Origin: Isochrysis galbana
Taxonomy: Eukaryota > Haptophyta > Isochrysidales > Isochrysidaceae
DNA: 64,000 nucleotides
Direction: 5' to 3'
Assembly: GCA_018136815.1 (NCBI GenBank)
Contig: CM030932.1
Span: forward strand, 2,835,019 to 2,899,018
The notes beneath the pieces were generated by a model that saw only the letters and a list, made by a program, of their open reading frames with translations, did not search any database and had not been told where the DNA came from. Below are positions 50,034-60,355 of this stretch, piece after piece (within the stretch, counting starts at the first letter, position 1; every line of letters starts with the position of its first letter). Both the position numbers and the translations under genes were made by a program.

Positions 50034-51581
50034 TCAAATAGCGTCATCTACTTCATCAGCAAGCGCAGCACTCGCGGCGTTCGCGGCGACAGCAAGCTCT
50101 GCCTCTCGTTCGCGCAATATCTCCATGGCTTGCCGAAGCTGATCGTCAAAGGTGATTTCTTTGAGCTCCTTCTGGTCATCGGCAAGCGCAAGCGTTCCTT
50201 GAAGCAATGCGTGGGTGCGGGGAGTGCGAAAGCGCTTTTTGGCAGCGGACGTTTCTTCACGCCAGCCTCGATACTCGTCATCCGCTTGTCGAATTGCCGC
50301 TTTGAGCAGTGACGGGAGTGCGCGATAGAGATTCGCCAGAGACGTATCGACGGCAGGTGGCAGTCTTGCGGCCGCGAAGCGTTTGCGCAAGCTGTTCGCC
50401 GCTCCGGCGTAGTGCGCAGCTTGCGCGATGGACTGCTTTTGCAACTGCGCAAACCGCTCGAGCACCTTGGCAGTGGTGAGCGAGCTCTGTGCGGCTAGCA
50501 CGCCAGCAATACGCTGGCAATTCTCCGCCTTGTCGGCCAACTGAGATGCCATCAACGTATATTCGTACAAGACTCCAATGCGCTCATACGCCTCGGCTGC
50601 CGCTTGCCGCTCGTCGTCGCTGTAGTGTAGCCCCCCGCCACGCTTTGGAATCGCCAGGCGATCCGCCCACGTCTCTTCCTTCTCACATTCTAGCGGCAGG
50701 CAGAGCTCCTCGAGCTTCTTCCCCACAGATGCGAACCAGGCAACCACCTCAGCGGCCGCATTGAAAGGCACCACTTCGAGCTTCGCCCAGGCACCGTCGC
50801 CGTTCCCACGTGCGCCTATGACGAGTGCGATGTGAGGGGCGCGCGACGCATCGGAAGCGTCGAAGATCTCTTCGCGTAGCGAGCGCAATAGCTCGAGCAC
50901 CTCTTCCTTGCGCTCGACAAGCACCACGTTAGCCTTCTTGCGCAGTTGTCGCTTGACCATCTCCTCAAATGTCATGGGCGCGGCTGGTTTGGTCGAAGCA
51001 TCGGCTACAGCTGGGACTGGCTTTGGCACTGGCGGCGGCGGCGGCGGCGGCGGCGGCTGTGCGCCTCCACTCAGAGGTGGCGGCGGTGGCGGCGCGGCAG
51101 CCGCTCTCCCTATGGGTGGTGGAGCGGGTGCTGGTAGCACAAGCGGTGGCGGTGCTAGTGCGCCGCCAGGTGCTGTGAGCGCCGTTCCCCTCCCCACCCC
51201 TCGCTCCAGTTCGAGTTGTCGGCGCGCCGCGGCCATCGCATCGGCCCACTCTCTTGCGACCTCGGCGCCGCCGCTGATCACTCTGAGGTGGAGACGCTTC
51301 TCCGGGAAGACGTTCGACGAGCGGTCCCCAGAGGAGAAGACAACCATAAACTCCCCCGACTCGGGCTTTCCGGCAGCGAGTGCGTCCTTGAAGTCATCTA
51401 GCCGAAACGTGGACACCTTGTGGTCGTGCGCGTATGTGAGGCTGCGCGTGTCCAGCACAAAGAAGCGCTTGTGCCACGCGCCTCTCCTCGACTTTTTGTG
51501 GAGCCACCCGGCCCTCAGCTCCTTGCCAAAGCCGGAAGGCGGGGGAGGCCTCTCCATTGGATGGGGTGGGAAGGGGGTCAA
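50034..51581 (-). CDS. PH-domain protein with proline-rich linker and helical C-terminus
   Basis: 515 residues (second possible start M9 at 51557). Residues ~22-122 form a pleckstrin-homology domain: RAGWLHKKSRRGAWHKRFFV, LRVISGGAEVAREWADAMAA, with the late conserved tryptophan. Residues ~140-200 are a proline-rich, FH1-like stretch with three poly-proline runs that could bind profilin or SH3/WW proteins. Residues ~205-515 are helical and charged (VERKEEVLELLRSLREEIFD...), without a recognised FH2 or BAR signature, though a sorting-nexin/BAR-like helical bundle is possible. Expected at membranes or cortical cytoskeleton through phosphoinositide binding. No intron. The sense leader is a long pyrimidine tract that merges into the minisatellite upstream. 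Confidence 0.8.
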   Translation of the reverse strand: MTPFPPHPMERPPPPSGFGKELRAGWLHKKSRRGAWHKRFFVLDTRSLTYAHDHKVSTFRLDDFKDALAAGKPESGEFMVVFSSGDRSSNVFPEKRLHLRVISGGAEVAREWADAMAAARRQLELERGVGRGTALTAPGGALAPPPLVLPAPAPPPIGRAAAAPPPPPPLSGGAQPPPPPPPPPVPKPVPAVADASTKPAAPMTFEEMVKRQLRKKANVVLVERKEEVLELLRSLREEIFDASDASRAPHIALVIGARGNGDGAWAKLEVVPFNAAAEVVAWFASVGKKLEELCLPLECEKEETWADRLAIPKRGGGLHYSDDERQAAAEAYERIGVLYEYTLMASQLADKAENCQRIAGVLAAQSSLTTAKVLERFAQLQKQSIAQAAHYAGAANSLRKRFAAARLPPAVDTSLANLYRALPSLLKAAIRQADDEYRGWREETSAAKKRFRTPRTHALLQGTLALADDQKELKEITFDDQLRQAMEILREREAELAVAANAASAALADEVDDAI

Positions 51582-51739
51582 GGGGGCTGGGGTGGGTGGG
51601 TGGGCGGGGGAAGGGGGTGGGTGTCAAAGGGGCAGACGAGGAGGCCGAGCAAGCGGAGGCGCAGGCCACCTGGAGACGGAAGGCGAGGGAGCCCCGGGGA
51701 GGTCAGAGGGAGGGAAGTGGGAGGTCTGGGAGGGGAGAG

Positions 51740-51796
51740 AGAGCAGGAAACTGAGAGAGAGAGGGGGAGGGAGGGAGAGAGAGAGGGAGAGAGAGA

Positions 51797-51844
<48 letters not shown>

Positions 51845-52007
51845 AGACGGGGAGCGAGAGATGGAGGGAAACAGATAGATGTAGAAGCAGGAGCGCGACT
51901 TCTAAAGAGGAGAAGGCGCCGCAAGGAGAGGAGAGAGCGCGCGGGGGGGGGGGGGGGGGAAGGAAGTCGAGCCCGCCGCCGCCGTGCCGCCTGATGAGAG
52001 AATGCTG
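51740..52007 (+). repeat. GA-rich purine tract upstream of the PH-domain gene
   Basis: Purine-only stretches of gagaga at 51740-51840 and a G run at 51942-51959, on the strand opposite the gene's sense strand. Leads into the minisatellite. Confidence 0.75.
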
Positions 52008-52903
52008 AGGGGGGGGGGGCGGGGGGGGGGAGAGAGAGAGAGAGAGAGAAGAGAAGAGACCGGACGAGGGGGGGGGGGGGGGCGGGGGGGGGGGAGAGAG
52101 AGAGAGAGAGAGAAGAGAAGAGACCGGACGAGGGGGGGGGGCTGGGGGGGGGAGAGAGAGAGAGAGGGAGAAGAGAAGAGACCGGACGAGGGGGGGGGGG
52201 GGGCGGGGGGGGGGGAGAGAGAGAGAGAGAGAAGAGAAGAGACCGGACGAGGGGGGGGGGGGCGGGGGGGGGGGAGAGAGAGAGAGAGAGAAGAGAAGAG
52301 ACCGGACGAGGGGGGGGGGGGGCGGGGGGGGGGGAGAGAGAGAGAGAGAGAGAAGAGAAGAGACCGGACGAGGGGGGGGGGCTGGGGGGGGAGAGAGAGA
52401 GAGAGGGAGAAGAGAAGAGACCGGACGAGGGGGGGGGGGGGCGGGGGGGGGAGAGAGAGAGAGAGAGAGAAGAGAAGAGACCGGACGAGGGGGGGGGGGC
52501 GGGGGGGGGGAGAGAGAGAGAGAGAGAGAAGAGAAGAGACCGGACGAGGGGGGGGGGGGCGGGGGGGGGGGAGAGAGAGAGAGAGAGAGAAGAGAAGAGA
52601 CCGGACGAGGGGGGGGGCTGGGGGGGGGAGAGAGAGAGAGAGGGAGAAGAGAAGAGACCGGACGAGGGGGGGGGGGCGGGGGGGGGGGAGAGAGAGAGAG
52701 AGAGAAGAGAAGAGACCGGACGAGGGGGGGGGGGGCGGGGGGGGGGGAGAGAGAGAGAGAGAGAGAAGAGAAGAGACCGGACGAGGGGGGGGGGGCGGGG
52801 GGGGGAGAGAGAGAGAGAGGGAGAAGAGAAGAGACCGGACGAGGGGGGGGGGCCGGGGGGGGGGAGAGAGAGAGAGAGGGAGAAGAGAAGAGACCGGACG
52901 AGA
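52008..52903 (+). repeat. G/GA minisatellite, about 15 units of ~60 bp
   Basis: Each unit is a G run, one C or CT, a second G run, then (ga)n and the constant core agaagagaagagaccggacgag, counted 15 times. The variation is mostly in run lengths and in c versus ct. Purine on one strand except for the few C/T. It keeps an open frame on both strands over the whole array, which explains the apparent 350-codon ORFs; I do not regard these as genes. Confidence 0.93.
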
Positions 52904-53059
52904 TCGAGAAGGCTTCTCGCCGAGGAGGCGTCTTCTTCCTTCTCCCTCTCCCTTCACATTCTTTCTACGTTTCCCCCTCTCGGAGGGTGTCGCGGCGTGC
53001 GGCTTGCGTTCGCCGCCCAGGCTCGCGCTGCAGCGTAGATACTTTCTTTACTCTATAGT

Positions 53060-53485
53060 CTCTATCTAGATAGTACTACTACTCTACTCTTCTCTAGAGG
53101 CTTGAGCTTCTCAAAACGGCCCCATTTCTATGGGAAAGCTTAAAATTTGAGCCTTAGACCTCTAGAGGTTGCTCCAACTATAGGGCGGTCAAACAGTTTT
53201 TATTGGGGTAAAAATGACCATCTCAGACTTGAGGCTTGAGGAAATTTGAGGATTTTTTTCAGTAGAGACTTTCCAATACCAATACACCCAACAAGCACAA
53301 GCAACAAGCTACAAGCACATATCCATATCATATCCGGATATCCGGGGCCCATTAGGACCCAGACCCCGCGACCCCGCCTTGGGCCTTGGGCCTCAACAAC
53401 AAAACCAAAACGTATCCAAAGACTGACAAAAGACCTAAAGTCTAAAGTCGCAAAGGGCTAAACACGCTCAACTTCAAATCGAGAC
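53060..53485. other. Region without a supportable gene
   Basis: AT-richer than its surroundings, with short repeats such as tagtactactact near 53068. No coding signal. Confidence 0.4.
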
Positions 53486-53489
53486 CGGG

Positions 53490-54160
53490 CGCGGTGCGTG
53501 CCCGTTTTCGACGGTCCATCAGGGGGGGGGGGGGGCGTCAAACACCAAGTACACAGTGGCCACCCGCACAGTCACGCCAATCGGCAATCGGCGGGCAGGC
53601 CGCGTGCCGAAACCTCGCCGTCGAAATCAGCCATCGGGGACGCCCATTGGAAGTCTAACGTCTCGAGTGAGGCCCGGAGACCGGAGTGCCCAACTTCGAT
53701 CTGATGCCGCCGATGCCGGACGCGCTGGTGCCCGCGTTTTCGACGATCCATCCAGATGGCAGATGGGGGGCCTCGCTAGTCGCTAGACACTAGACACCAA
53801 ATACACAGGCACAGGGATCACCGTCACGCCAATCGGGCAGGCCGCGCGCCGAAACTTGCTCGTCGAAATCCGCCATCTGTGAAGCCCATTGGACGTCTGA
53901 CGTACGTCTCCGAGTGAGGCCCGGAGAGCCCAACTTCGAACTGATTCCGGGCGGCCGCTGCGTGCCCGAGATTTCGACGATCCATTCAGATGGGGGGCCT
54001 AGCCAGACACCAAATACCAAATACACAGGGGTCACCCGCACAGTCACGCCAATAGGGCAGGCCGCGCGCTGAAACCTCGTCGAAATCAGCCATCCGCTGA
54101 GCCCATTGGCCATTGGACGTCTAACGTCTAACGTCTCCGAGTGAGGCCCGGGCGCCGAGC
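53490..54160 (+). repeat. Three tandem ~220-bp units upstream of the DENN gene
   Basis: Units at about 53490-53715, 53716-53947 and 53948-54160. Each has gtgcccg, ttcgacg(a/g)tccat, a G run, caaa(c/t)acca, cacgccaat, ggcaggccgcg, cgtcgaaat(c/a)..gccatc, gcccattgg, acgtct and gagtgaggcccgg in the same order. Substitutions and small duplications (acgtctaacgtctaacgtct) show an old array. It ends about 210 bp before the DENN start. Confidence 0.85.
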
Positions 54161-54370
54161 AAGTCTACAGGATACAATACTTATCTACTCGTTATTGGAA
54201 GGAGGAGCAAGGTCCGCCTTGGCTGGCTGGCCCGCCCGCCTGCGCCGCCGCCGCCGAGGCGCAGACGAGCACTCGGCGAGGCCCCGCCGCCTCGACCCCT
54301 CCCACCGCTTGGCCGACCACCTCACCCCAACCCTTTCCCACCGCCATCCGCCTCTGTCACCTCGTCCCTC

Positions 54371-56908
54371 ATGTCCTCGCGCGAGGCCGAGCCCGCCATG
54401 CTAGCCCACTACTACTGCGAGGCGGGCGTGCGTGAGCGGCTCGTGCTTGCACGAGCAAGCCAGCTCTCGGTCCCGCTGCTCGAGGCGTACTTCGAGCCGG
54501 CCGTGCTCAAGAGACTACCCGCCAAAGATAGAGCTGGCATGCGCTTCGCCCCCGAGGTTGCCGCATTCTGCTTTCCCCACGGAGTGAGGCTTGTGACGGC
54601 TGACGTCGCAGCAGTCAATGCCATCCCGGTCGTCACCTCCTTCGTGCTGACTGCGGCGGATAGATCGCGAATGTACGGCGCGTGCATTGTATGGTACGAG
54701 CCTCTACCGCCCGCAGTGATACAGACCTTTCTTGACGAGCATGGTGCCTTGATCCAGTTGGACACGGCCGAACAGGCTGAGCCAAATGCTGAAGGCGCTG
54801 ACGGCGTGCCGCAGTTGCACGCACCAGAGGCTATCTGCCTGCTGTCGCGAGAGCCTATCTTTGAGTCGCTGAACACGTGCTGCCGGCAGCTCTTCCGCAT
54901 GCGGCTCTCCAACGTGCTCACAGAAGAGGCGCTCTTGCCTCTGCTCTCTGCGGCGCTGCCACCGCACGGAGCGCGGCTGGACGTCCAACTGGGCAACGTC
55001 GCAGTACCCGTAAGCATACCGGCCGCCAACGAGCTGCCTTACACGATGACCGGCCGCGACTTTCTTCTCCTCTTCCAGCACCTCGATGTGTCTTCAGTCA
55101 TCATACTGTGGGCCTTGCTGCTCGCCGAGCAGAAGGTGGTGCTCCAGGCCAAGCAGCCTCATGTGCTCACGATGGCTGCGGAGACGCTCTCGGCACTCCT
55201 CTTCCCATTTAGTTGGCAGCACGTGTACATCCCGATCCTGCCTGCGTCGCTGCTGGACATTCTTCAGGCGCCCGTGCCGTATCTCATCGGCATCGATGAG
55301 GAGGTACATCGGCTGGCGGAGCACGAGGCCATGCTGTCCGACGACGTGGTGCAGGTGGACCTCGATTCGGCCGCCATTATCTGTGACCCGGACCTTGCCT
55401 CCTCGATTAGGCTGCCCCAAAAGCAGTACAACAAGCTATACAAGGCCATTGCCCCGTTCTGCCGCACCGCGCCAAGTCTCACCGGTGGGGGCGTCGAGAA
55501 TGGGTTGACGGGCCGCACCGCATTCAACGCGGCGTGGGCGTTTCCGATGGCACCACCGCCTGACATGGAGACGGAGCCAGCGCCCGGCGCCATCTCCGAG
55601 ATGAGTGAAGTTGAGGTCCGGGCAGTAGTGAAGCGGATCAAGGCAGCCTTCCTCCGCTTCTTCGTCTCGCTGATGGTGCGCTATCAGGAGCTGATGGTGG
55701 TGCCGCCCCCAAGCCTCAAGCAGCCAGCGGCGCTTGACTTCTTCGACGAACGGAGATGGCTCGGCCGCTTTTCAGCCGGATGCGCAGAATGGCTGCAAAT
55801 GCTTGCTCGCTCCCAGGCCTTCACTCAGTGGCTTGAGCAGCGCCTCGCGCCGCCAACGGTACCCGATCCCGAGATGGTCTTCTTCAACGAACAGATCGAC
55901 GCCAAGATCATGCGCTCAACCAAGACGAAACTCTTTGGGAAACACGCGACGCCCTTTCTATCCACAGGGGCAGTGCCGAAGGGCGGCTATGCCGGCGTCC
56001 TCGTTCCGCCGCAGGTGCGCACTGTCTACAACGCGTCGATGATCGCCGCACGACCGGTGCAGTCGCAGCAGCAGGTGGCGTTGCTCTTGGTGCTTGGCTC
56101 TGGAATAGCACAAAGCGAGGCAGCTGAGGTAGCCGACTTCGAAGACCGCTTGAGGCTCGAATTTGCGCAGCACTTGTTGTGGTCGAGGGTGGACGTTAAG
56201 GTAGCTCTACGCGTCCACGTCTGCGATTGGACCTCTGCCGGTGCCGACAGGCTTGCGCCGTACGCTAATCAGGGGCTCGACCACCTGCCTCTTCGTCAGG
56301 CGATGCTCGACCTGGCGCTCTATTCAGGCAATGCGGGCGCCGAATACCGGCGGCAGCTAGAGGATATGCTGCGCCGCAGTCTGCGAACCATTGCGGGCGT
56401 GGCGGATCCGGCGGCTAGTGCCCCAGCGCCAGGTGGCGAGCTACCGCTATGTGTCGTGGCGCAGGGCTTCGGGGTGGTCTTCGTCCTTGACTATTTCTCG
56501 CGCACTCAACAAGATGCGGAGGCCGATGATGGCGTGCCCGCGGCAACACCACTTGAGCGCGGCGAAACGCTCTCTTACTTGTGCACACTCAGCTCCCCCT
56601 TACCGTTTCTTGCCGCGCTGGGCGGCGCCTCGCCACAGTTGGCACAGCTCTGCGTCCCAACTGCTAGCATGGTGAGGAGATACCCGCAAGTGCGCGGGGG
56701 CTGGGCCAACTTCTATCACAAGGGGGATTCGCTTGGGTTCGCATTGAAGGGTTGCTTCCCTGCGGTCACGCAAGACCATCTGCTCAGCGACAGGCAAAAG
56801 AAAGAGCAACCACTAGCTGTCGCCTCGCTAAATGACGTCGCAGGTTTCGTGCGCCCACTAGCGCAAGCACTCTCCTATTTGTGGCAGGACACGAATTGGC
56901 GCGAGTAG
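54371..56908 (+). CDS. DENN-domain protein with C-terminal degenerate alpha/beta-hydrolase-like region
   Basis: 845 residues, intronless. DENN proteins are exchange factors for Rab GTPases in membrane traffic. uDENN about 1-130 (VAAFCFPHGVRL, FVLTAADRSRMYGACIVWYE); cDENN about 150-320 (AICLLSREPIFESLNTCCRQ, then LLLFQHLDVSSVIILWALLL and FPFSWQHVYIPILPASLLDI); dDENN about 320-470, ending SLMVRYQELM. From about 560 a second unit appears: QVALLLVLGSGI, then CVVAQGFGVVFVLDYFSR (residues 697-701 AQGFG where lipases have GHSLG), TLSSPLPFL (like TLGSPL) and GWANFYHKGDSLG (like W-x-N-x-x-x-x-D). The pattern is that of a lipase-like fold without the serine nucleophile; this second part is inferred. 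Pyrimidine-rich leader; start ATG at 54371 (a second M at 54401). Confidence 0.85.
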   Translation: MSSREAEPAMLAHYYCEAGVRERLVLARASQLSVPLLEAYFEPAVLKRLPAKDRAGMRFAPEVAAFCFPHGVRLVTADVAAVNAIPVVTSFVLTAADRSRMYGACIVWYEPLPPAVIQTFLDEHGALIQLDTAEQAEPNAEGADGVPQLHAPEAICLLSREPIFESLNTCCRQLFRMRLSNVLTEEALLPLLSAALPPHGARLDVQLGNVAVPVSIPAANELPYTMTGRDFLLLFQHLDVSSVIILWALLLAEQKVVLQAKQPHVLTMAAETLSALLFPFSWQHVYIPILPASLLDILQAPVPYLIGIDEEVHRLAEHEAMLSDDVVQVDLDSAAIICDPDLASSIRLPQKQYNKLYKAIAPFCRTAPSLTGGGVENGLTGRTAFNAAWAFPMAPPPDMETEPAPGAISEMSEVEVRAVVKRIKAAFLRFFVSLMVRYQELMVVPPPSLKQPAALDFFDERRWLGRFSAGCAEWLQMLARSQAFTQWLEQRLAPPTVPDPEMVFFNEQIDAKIMRSTKTKLFGKHATPFLSTGAVPKGGYAGVLVPPQVRTVYNASMIAARPVQSQQQVALLLVLGSGIAQSEAAEVADFEDRLRLEFAQHLLWSRVDVKVALRVHVCDWTSAGADRLAPYANQGLDHLPLRQAMLDLALYSGNAGAEYRRQLEDMLRRSLRTIAGVADPAASAPAPGGELPLCVVAQGFGVVFVLDYFSRTQQDAEADDGVPAATPLERGETLSYLCTLSSPLPFLAALGGASPQLAQLCVPTASMVRRYPQVRGGWANFYHKGDSLGFALKGCFPAVTQDHLLSDRQKKEQPLAVASLNDVAGFVRPLAQALSYLWQDTNWRE

Positions 56909-57267
56909 TCGCACGTTGTATGGTGTTGCAGCTTTGTGCCATGTGCATGACATGTGGCGGTGTGTGGAGTCCTTGTTGAATGGATGCGTAGACAGTGACC
57001 ACCAAGCTTGGTTTTGTCATCTAAGTGTCCAATCCGCTAGCCTACTGCTCCAAAAGGTCGAAAATAAAACTCCTCTGGTGCGAGCGGACGCCCGAGTGTA
57101 GCACCGCATGCTGAATGTGGTAGCAAAAGTAAGCAAAGACAAGCTCCGCAGAGTTGGTCATGGGGAGAGCTAAGGTTGAATGGGATGTGGAGATGGTTTG
57201 CTTCAGGTGATGGGATGTCTCATAAGCTCACCATAGGCTATAATGGAGGCATGATCGGCAGAGTCCT

Positions 57268-57332
57268 AGAAATCCAAGAATTTTCTAGGACGTGGTCCTA
57301 GTTTCTAGGACGGAATTTTTTGTCCGTAGAGG
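57268..57332. repeat. Cluster of small palindromes
   Basis: TCCTAGAAA...TTTCTAGGA (arms 9 bp) is followed by GTCCTAG-TTT-CTAGGAC and ACGGA...TCCGT. It lies in the 550-bp 3' flank of the DENN gene (56909-57460), which otherwise shows no gene. Confidence 0.6.
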
Positions 57333-57461
57333 GCGGCAGCATGTTGTGTGTGCATGCAGTGCTTTGATTGTGACGCGTTCCTTTGTAAGCGGTCAGTAGC
57401 AACTTGAAAAAACGTGTTATCGCCTCACACGTGGCACTGAGTTACGCTCTCGTAGCCACAA

Positions 57462-58107
57462 CTAACTTTATAGTTGGTCGCCGTGGAGCGCGCCGCTGCT
57501 CCCCACCTCTCCTTCGGGTCCCCCCAGCACCCATGGAGCTGTCGCTGGCGAAGCGACCACGTCCGCCCGTAGAGGCCGAGCAGGTGAGCGCGACCCCGGT
57601 CGCGCCGCACGGCCCGTGGCCCGGGCCACACCAGCCACAGCAGCGCCATGCTGGCCCACCTCATGGTGGGCCACAAACAAGCTTTGGAGGACAGAGAGCC
57701 AGCCCCGTGTACAAAAGGCGGCGGACATTGTCCTCTGGACAAGCCCGTACACCAATAGACGAAATAAATGGATAAAACGCCCACACTACGCCATATCGCA
57801 CGGAAAAAGTGCAACTAGGACACTGGGCCGCAGACGCAAAAGACAAAAGAAGGCAACACAGCCCGAGAGGCCAACAATACGAAACATAAAAGGCCCTCCA
57901 AGAGCCCACCACCCGAACCGGGCCCAAGGAAGCGCACCTGGTCCGCACTCCGGAAACCGAAAACAAAGGAACGGAGGGGGGAAGGGGAAGTGGAGGAGTG
58001 AAGGGAACAGGAACAGGGACGATGTCGGATAGAAGGCGTAAGGCGTAAGGAACCGGAACCGGCCGATAGTAGGTGTCGTAGCCCTCAATCTTCAGATTTT
58101 TTTTTGA
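57462..58107 (+). mobile_element. Short LINE-derived (SINE-like) element, ~650 bp
   Basis: The 5' hairpin CTAACT-TTAT-AGTTGG is followed by GTGGAGCGCGCC (ATG changed to GTG). The 3' end is gtaggtgtcgtagccctcaa, then tcttcagat and a T run at about 58098-58106. The repeat tacaccaatagacgaaataa (57749-57768), also found near 2163, lies in the middle, so the body may be composite. No target duplication was found. Confidence 0.6.
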
Positions 58108-58435
58108 CTCCTGATGGCTGATGGTAGGCCTAAACCGTTCGGAGGCGGATCGCAGCGGCGGGAGCGAGACGACTGCAGCTTGCGAGAAGAGGCAGTTGCC
58201 ACGGCTGGTAGCGGTGACCGAGTAGTTGGCAATAGGGGCTTGAGCTCGAGCTGGGGCTGGCACTAGTACTAGTACACTCGAGTGACCAGACAGCTGCGGG
58301 TACGCGTGTGGCCACCAAGGGGACCGTATGCGAGCGCTACGAGGTCCCCTGAGGGCTGCGCAAATGAGACAGCTTCGCTCCCTATTCATTCAGTAACAAA
58401 GCGGCTTATGGCAATATACATATTATATATGTTAC

Positions 58436-59028
<593 letters not shown>

Positions 59029-59160
59029 GAGGCAGTAGTAGGGTGCGCCCGACGGGACGGCGCCGTTCGTCTCAGCCGCAACCTCAGTGGGCGGGGGAAG
59101 GAACGGGAGGACGGCGGAAATAGGTGGTGGGCGGCGGCATGGCGAGAACAGGGGCGGTGC

Positions 59161-59958
59161 TGTCGCATTCATCCTAGATGATGCGATTTCCAGGCTCTTG
59201 TTTCCAGGTCCTTCGCCGTGCGGCCACACGGTGAAGCTCAGGTACATCTAGGTTGGTAGGGTTCGTCCCTAGCGATCTAGAATTCGAGTTCTCGTTTCGT
59301 TCCTTCTAGCCTGTTTGTCAGGTCTAGATTCCAGGTTTCCTCCTTTCGGGTAATCTTTACCTAAAGGAGCCAGGTCGCCTGTTGCTCGCTGCGCGCTTGT
59401 CTCAGGCTCTCGAGTTACCTTGTGAAGGCTTGTTTAGCTTCTTGCAAGGCTTGTCGTTTCTTGTTGGGTTCCGGTTCTTTCTTGGGATCTGCTGACTTTC
59501 GTTGTTGTCCAGGCCTGTTCTTCGTAGGTTCTGCTTGGCCTGGTTAGGGTTTCGTTGAATCCCCGCGTTCGGCGTTTGGCGTTCGTCTTGGCGTTCGGAA
59601 ATTTCCTCTCACATTCCCTAGGTCCGCTACCCTTGGCTTGTAGGTCCTTGCTTCTTTCTTCTCGGTCAAGGTGTTTGGCGAGCGAGTCGGTTGCTCTATC
59701 CGCTCGAGATTTGAGGTTTAATTTGCCATCTCCCCTTGGAGACCGGTGTAGGTTCGCTTCCTAGGTGAGGGAATCTTTCCCCTTGATGCAAGTTACATGC
59801 AAGCCCTTGGCCCCTTTGGTGTTGCTTCCCCTTGGTTGCTACTCAGGGTTGTTCGTTAGAAGCGTCTAGAAGGTTCACGCTCAACGGCAAGATTTATTCG
59901 GTCGTGAAGACATCTCGTTGCGATCTGTATCCAAAGTGATCGCCGTGGTCGCGCGACA
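59161..59958 (+). repeat. 5' LTR of copy C
   Basis: 798 bp, TGTCGC...GCGACA, with small insertions relative to copy A. Confidence 0.87.
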
Positions 59959-60355
59959 GGACGCTCCCCTTCGGACTCTCCGCTACGTGGGAAGTTACAA
60001 CGGAGACACGCTCCGGCCGTCGCTGCGGAGTCTCTCTCTCTCTCGCTCTCTCTCTCCGTCTCTCGCGACGTGTTTGAGTTATCGGTGATTTGGGGTCGCG
60101 GTTGCTTGATAATTTGCTTGGTTTGGGTGAATGATTCCGGTGTGTTCGTGAGTCGGTGTATCCTGTTGTTCTCAGCTTCGTTGTCCGTCGTTGTTCGCTG
60201 CGTCGCTGCACTCAAGCAGCTTAGGCTCCCTCCCTGAGGGAAGAGTTCTTTGTAGGTCTAACAATCTCTTACAACCCATCACACTAGGGCCGCTAGGAGC
60301 GCCTCGCCGCCCCACAGCCCTTCGTTCGCCGTTCGTTCCCCGTCCAGACACCCAA

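Noticed and set aside
52008..52903. CRISPR-like array
   Set aside because: There are no unique spacers; the variable parts are G and GA runs differing only in length, in a eukaryotic context with no cas genes.
51902..53069. Open frames of about 350 codons on both strands through the minisatellite
   Set aside because: They exist only because the ~60-bp unit length and composition avoid stops; products are Arg/Gly/Glu or Ser/Leu/Pro repeats.
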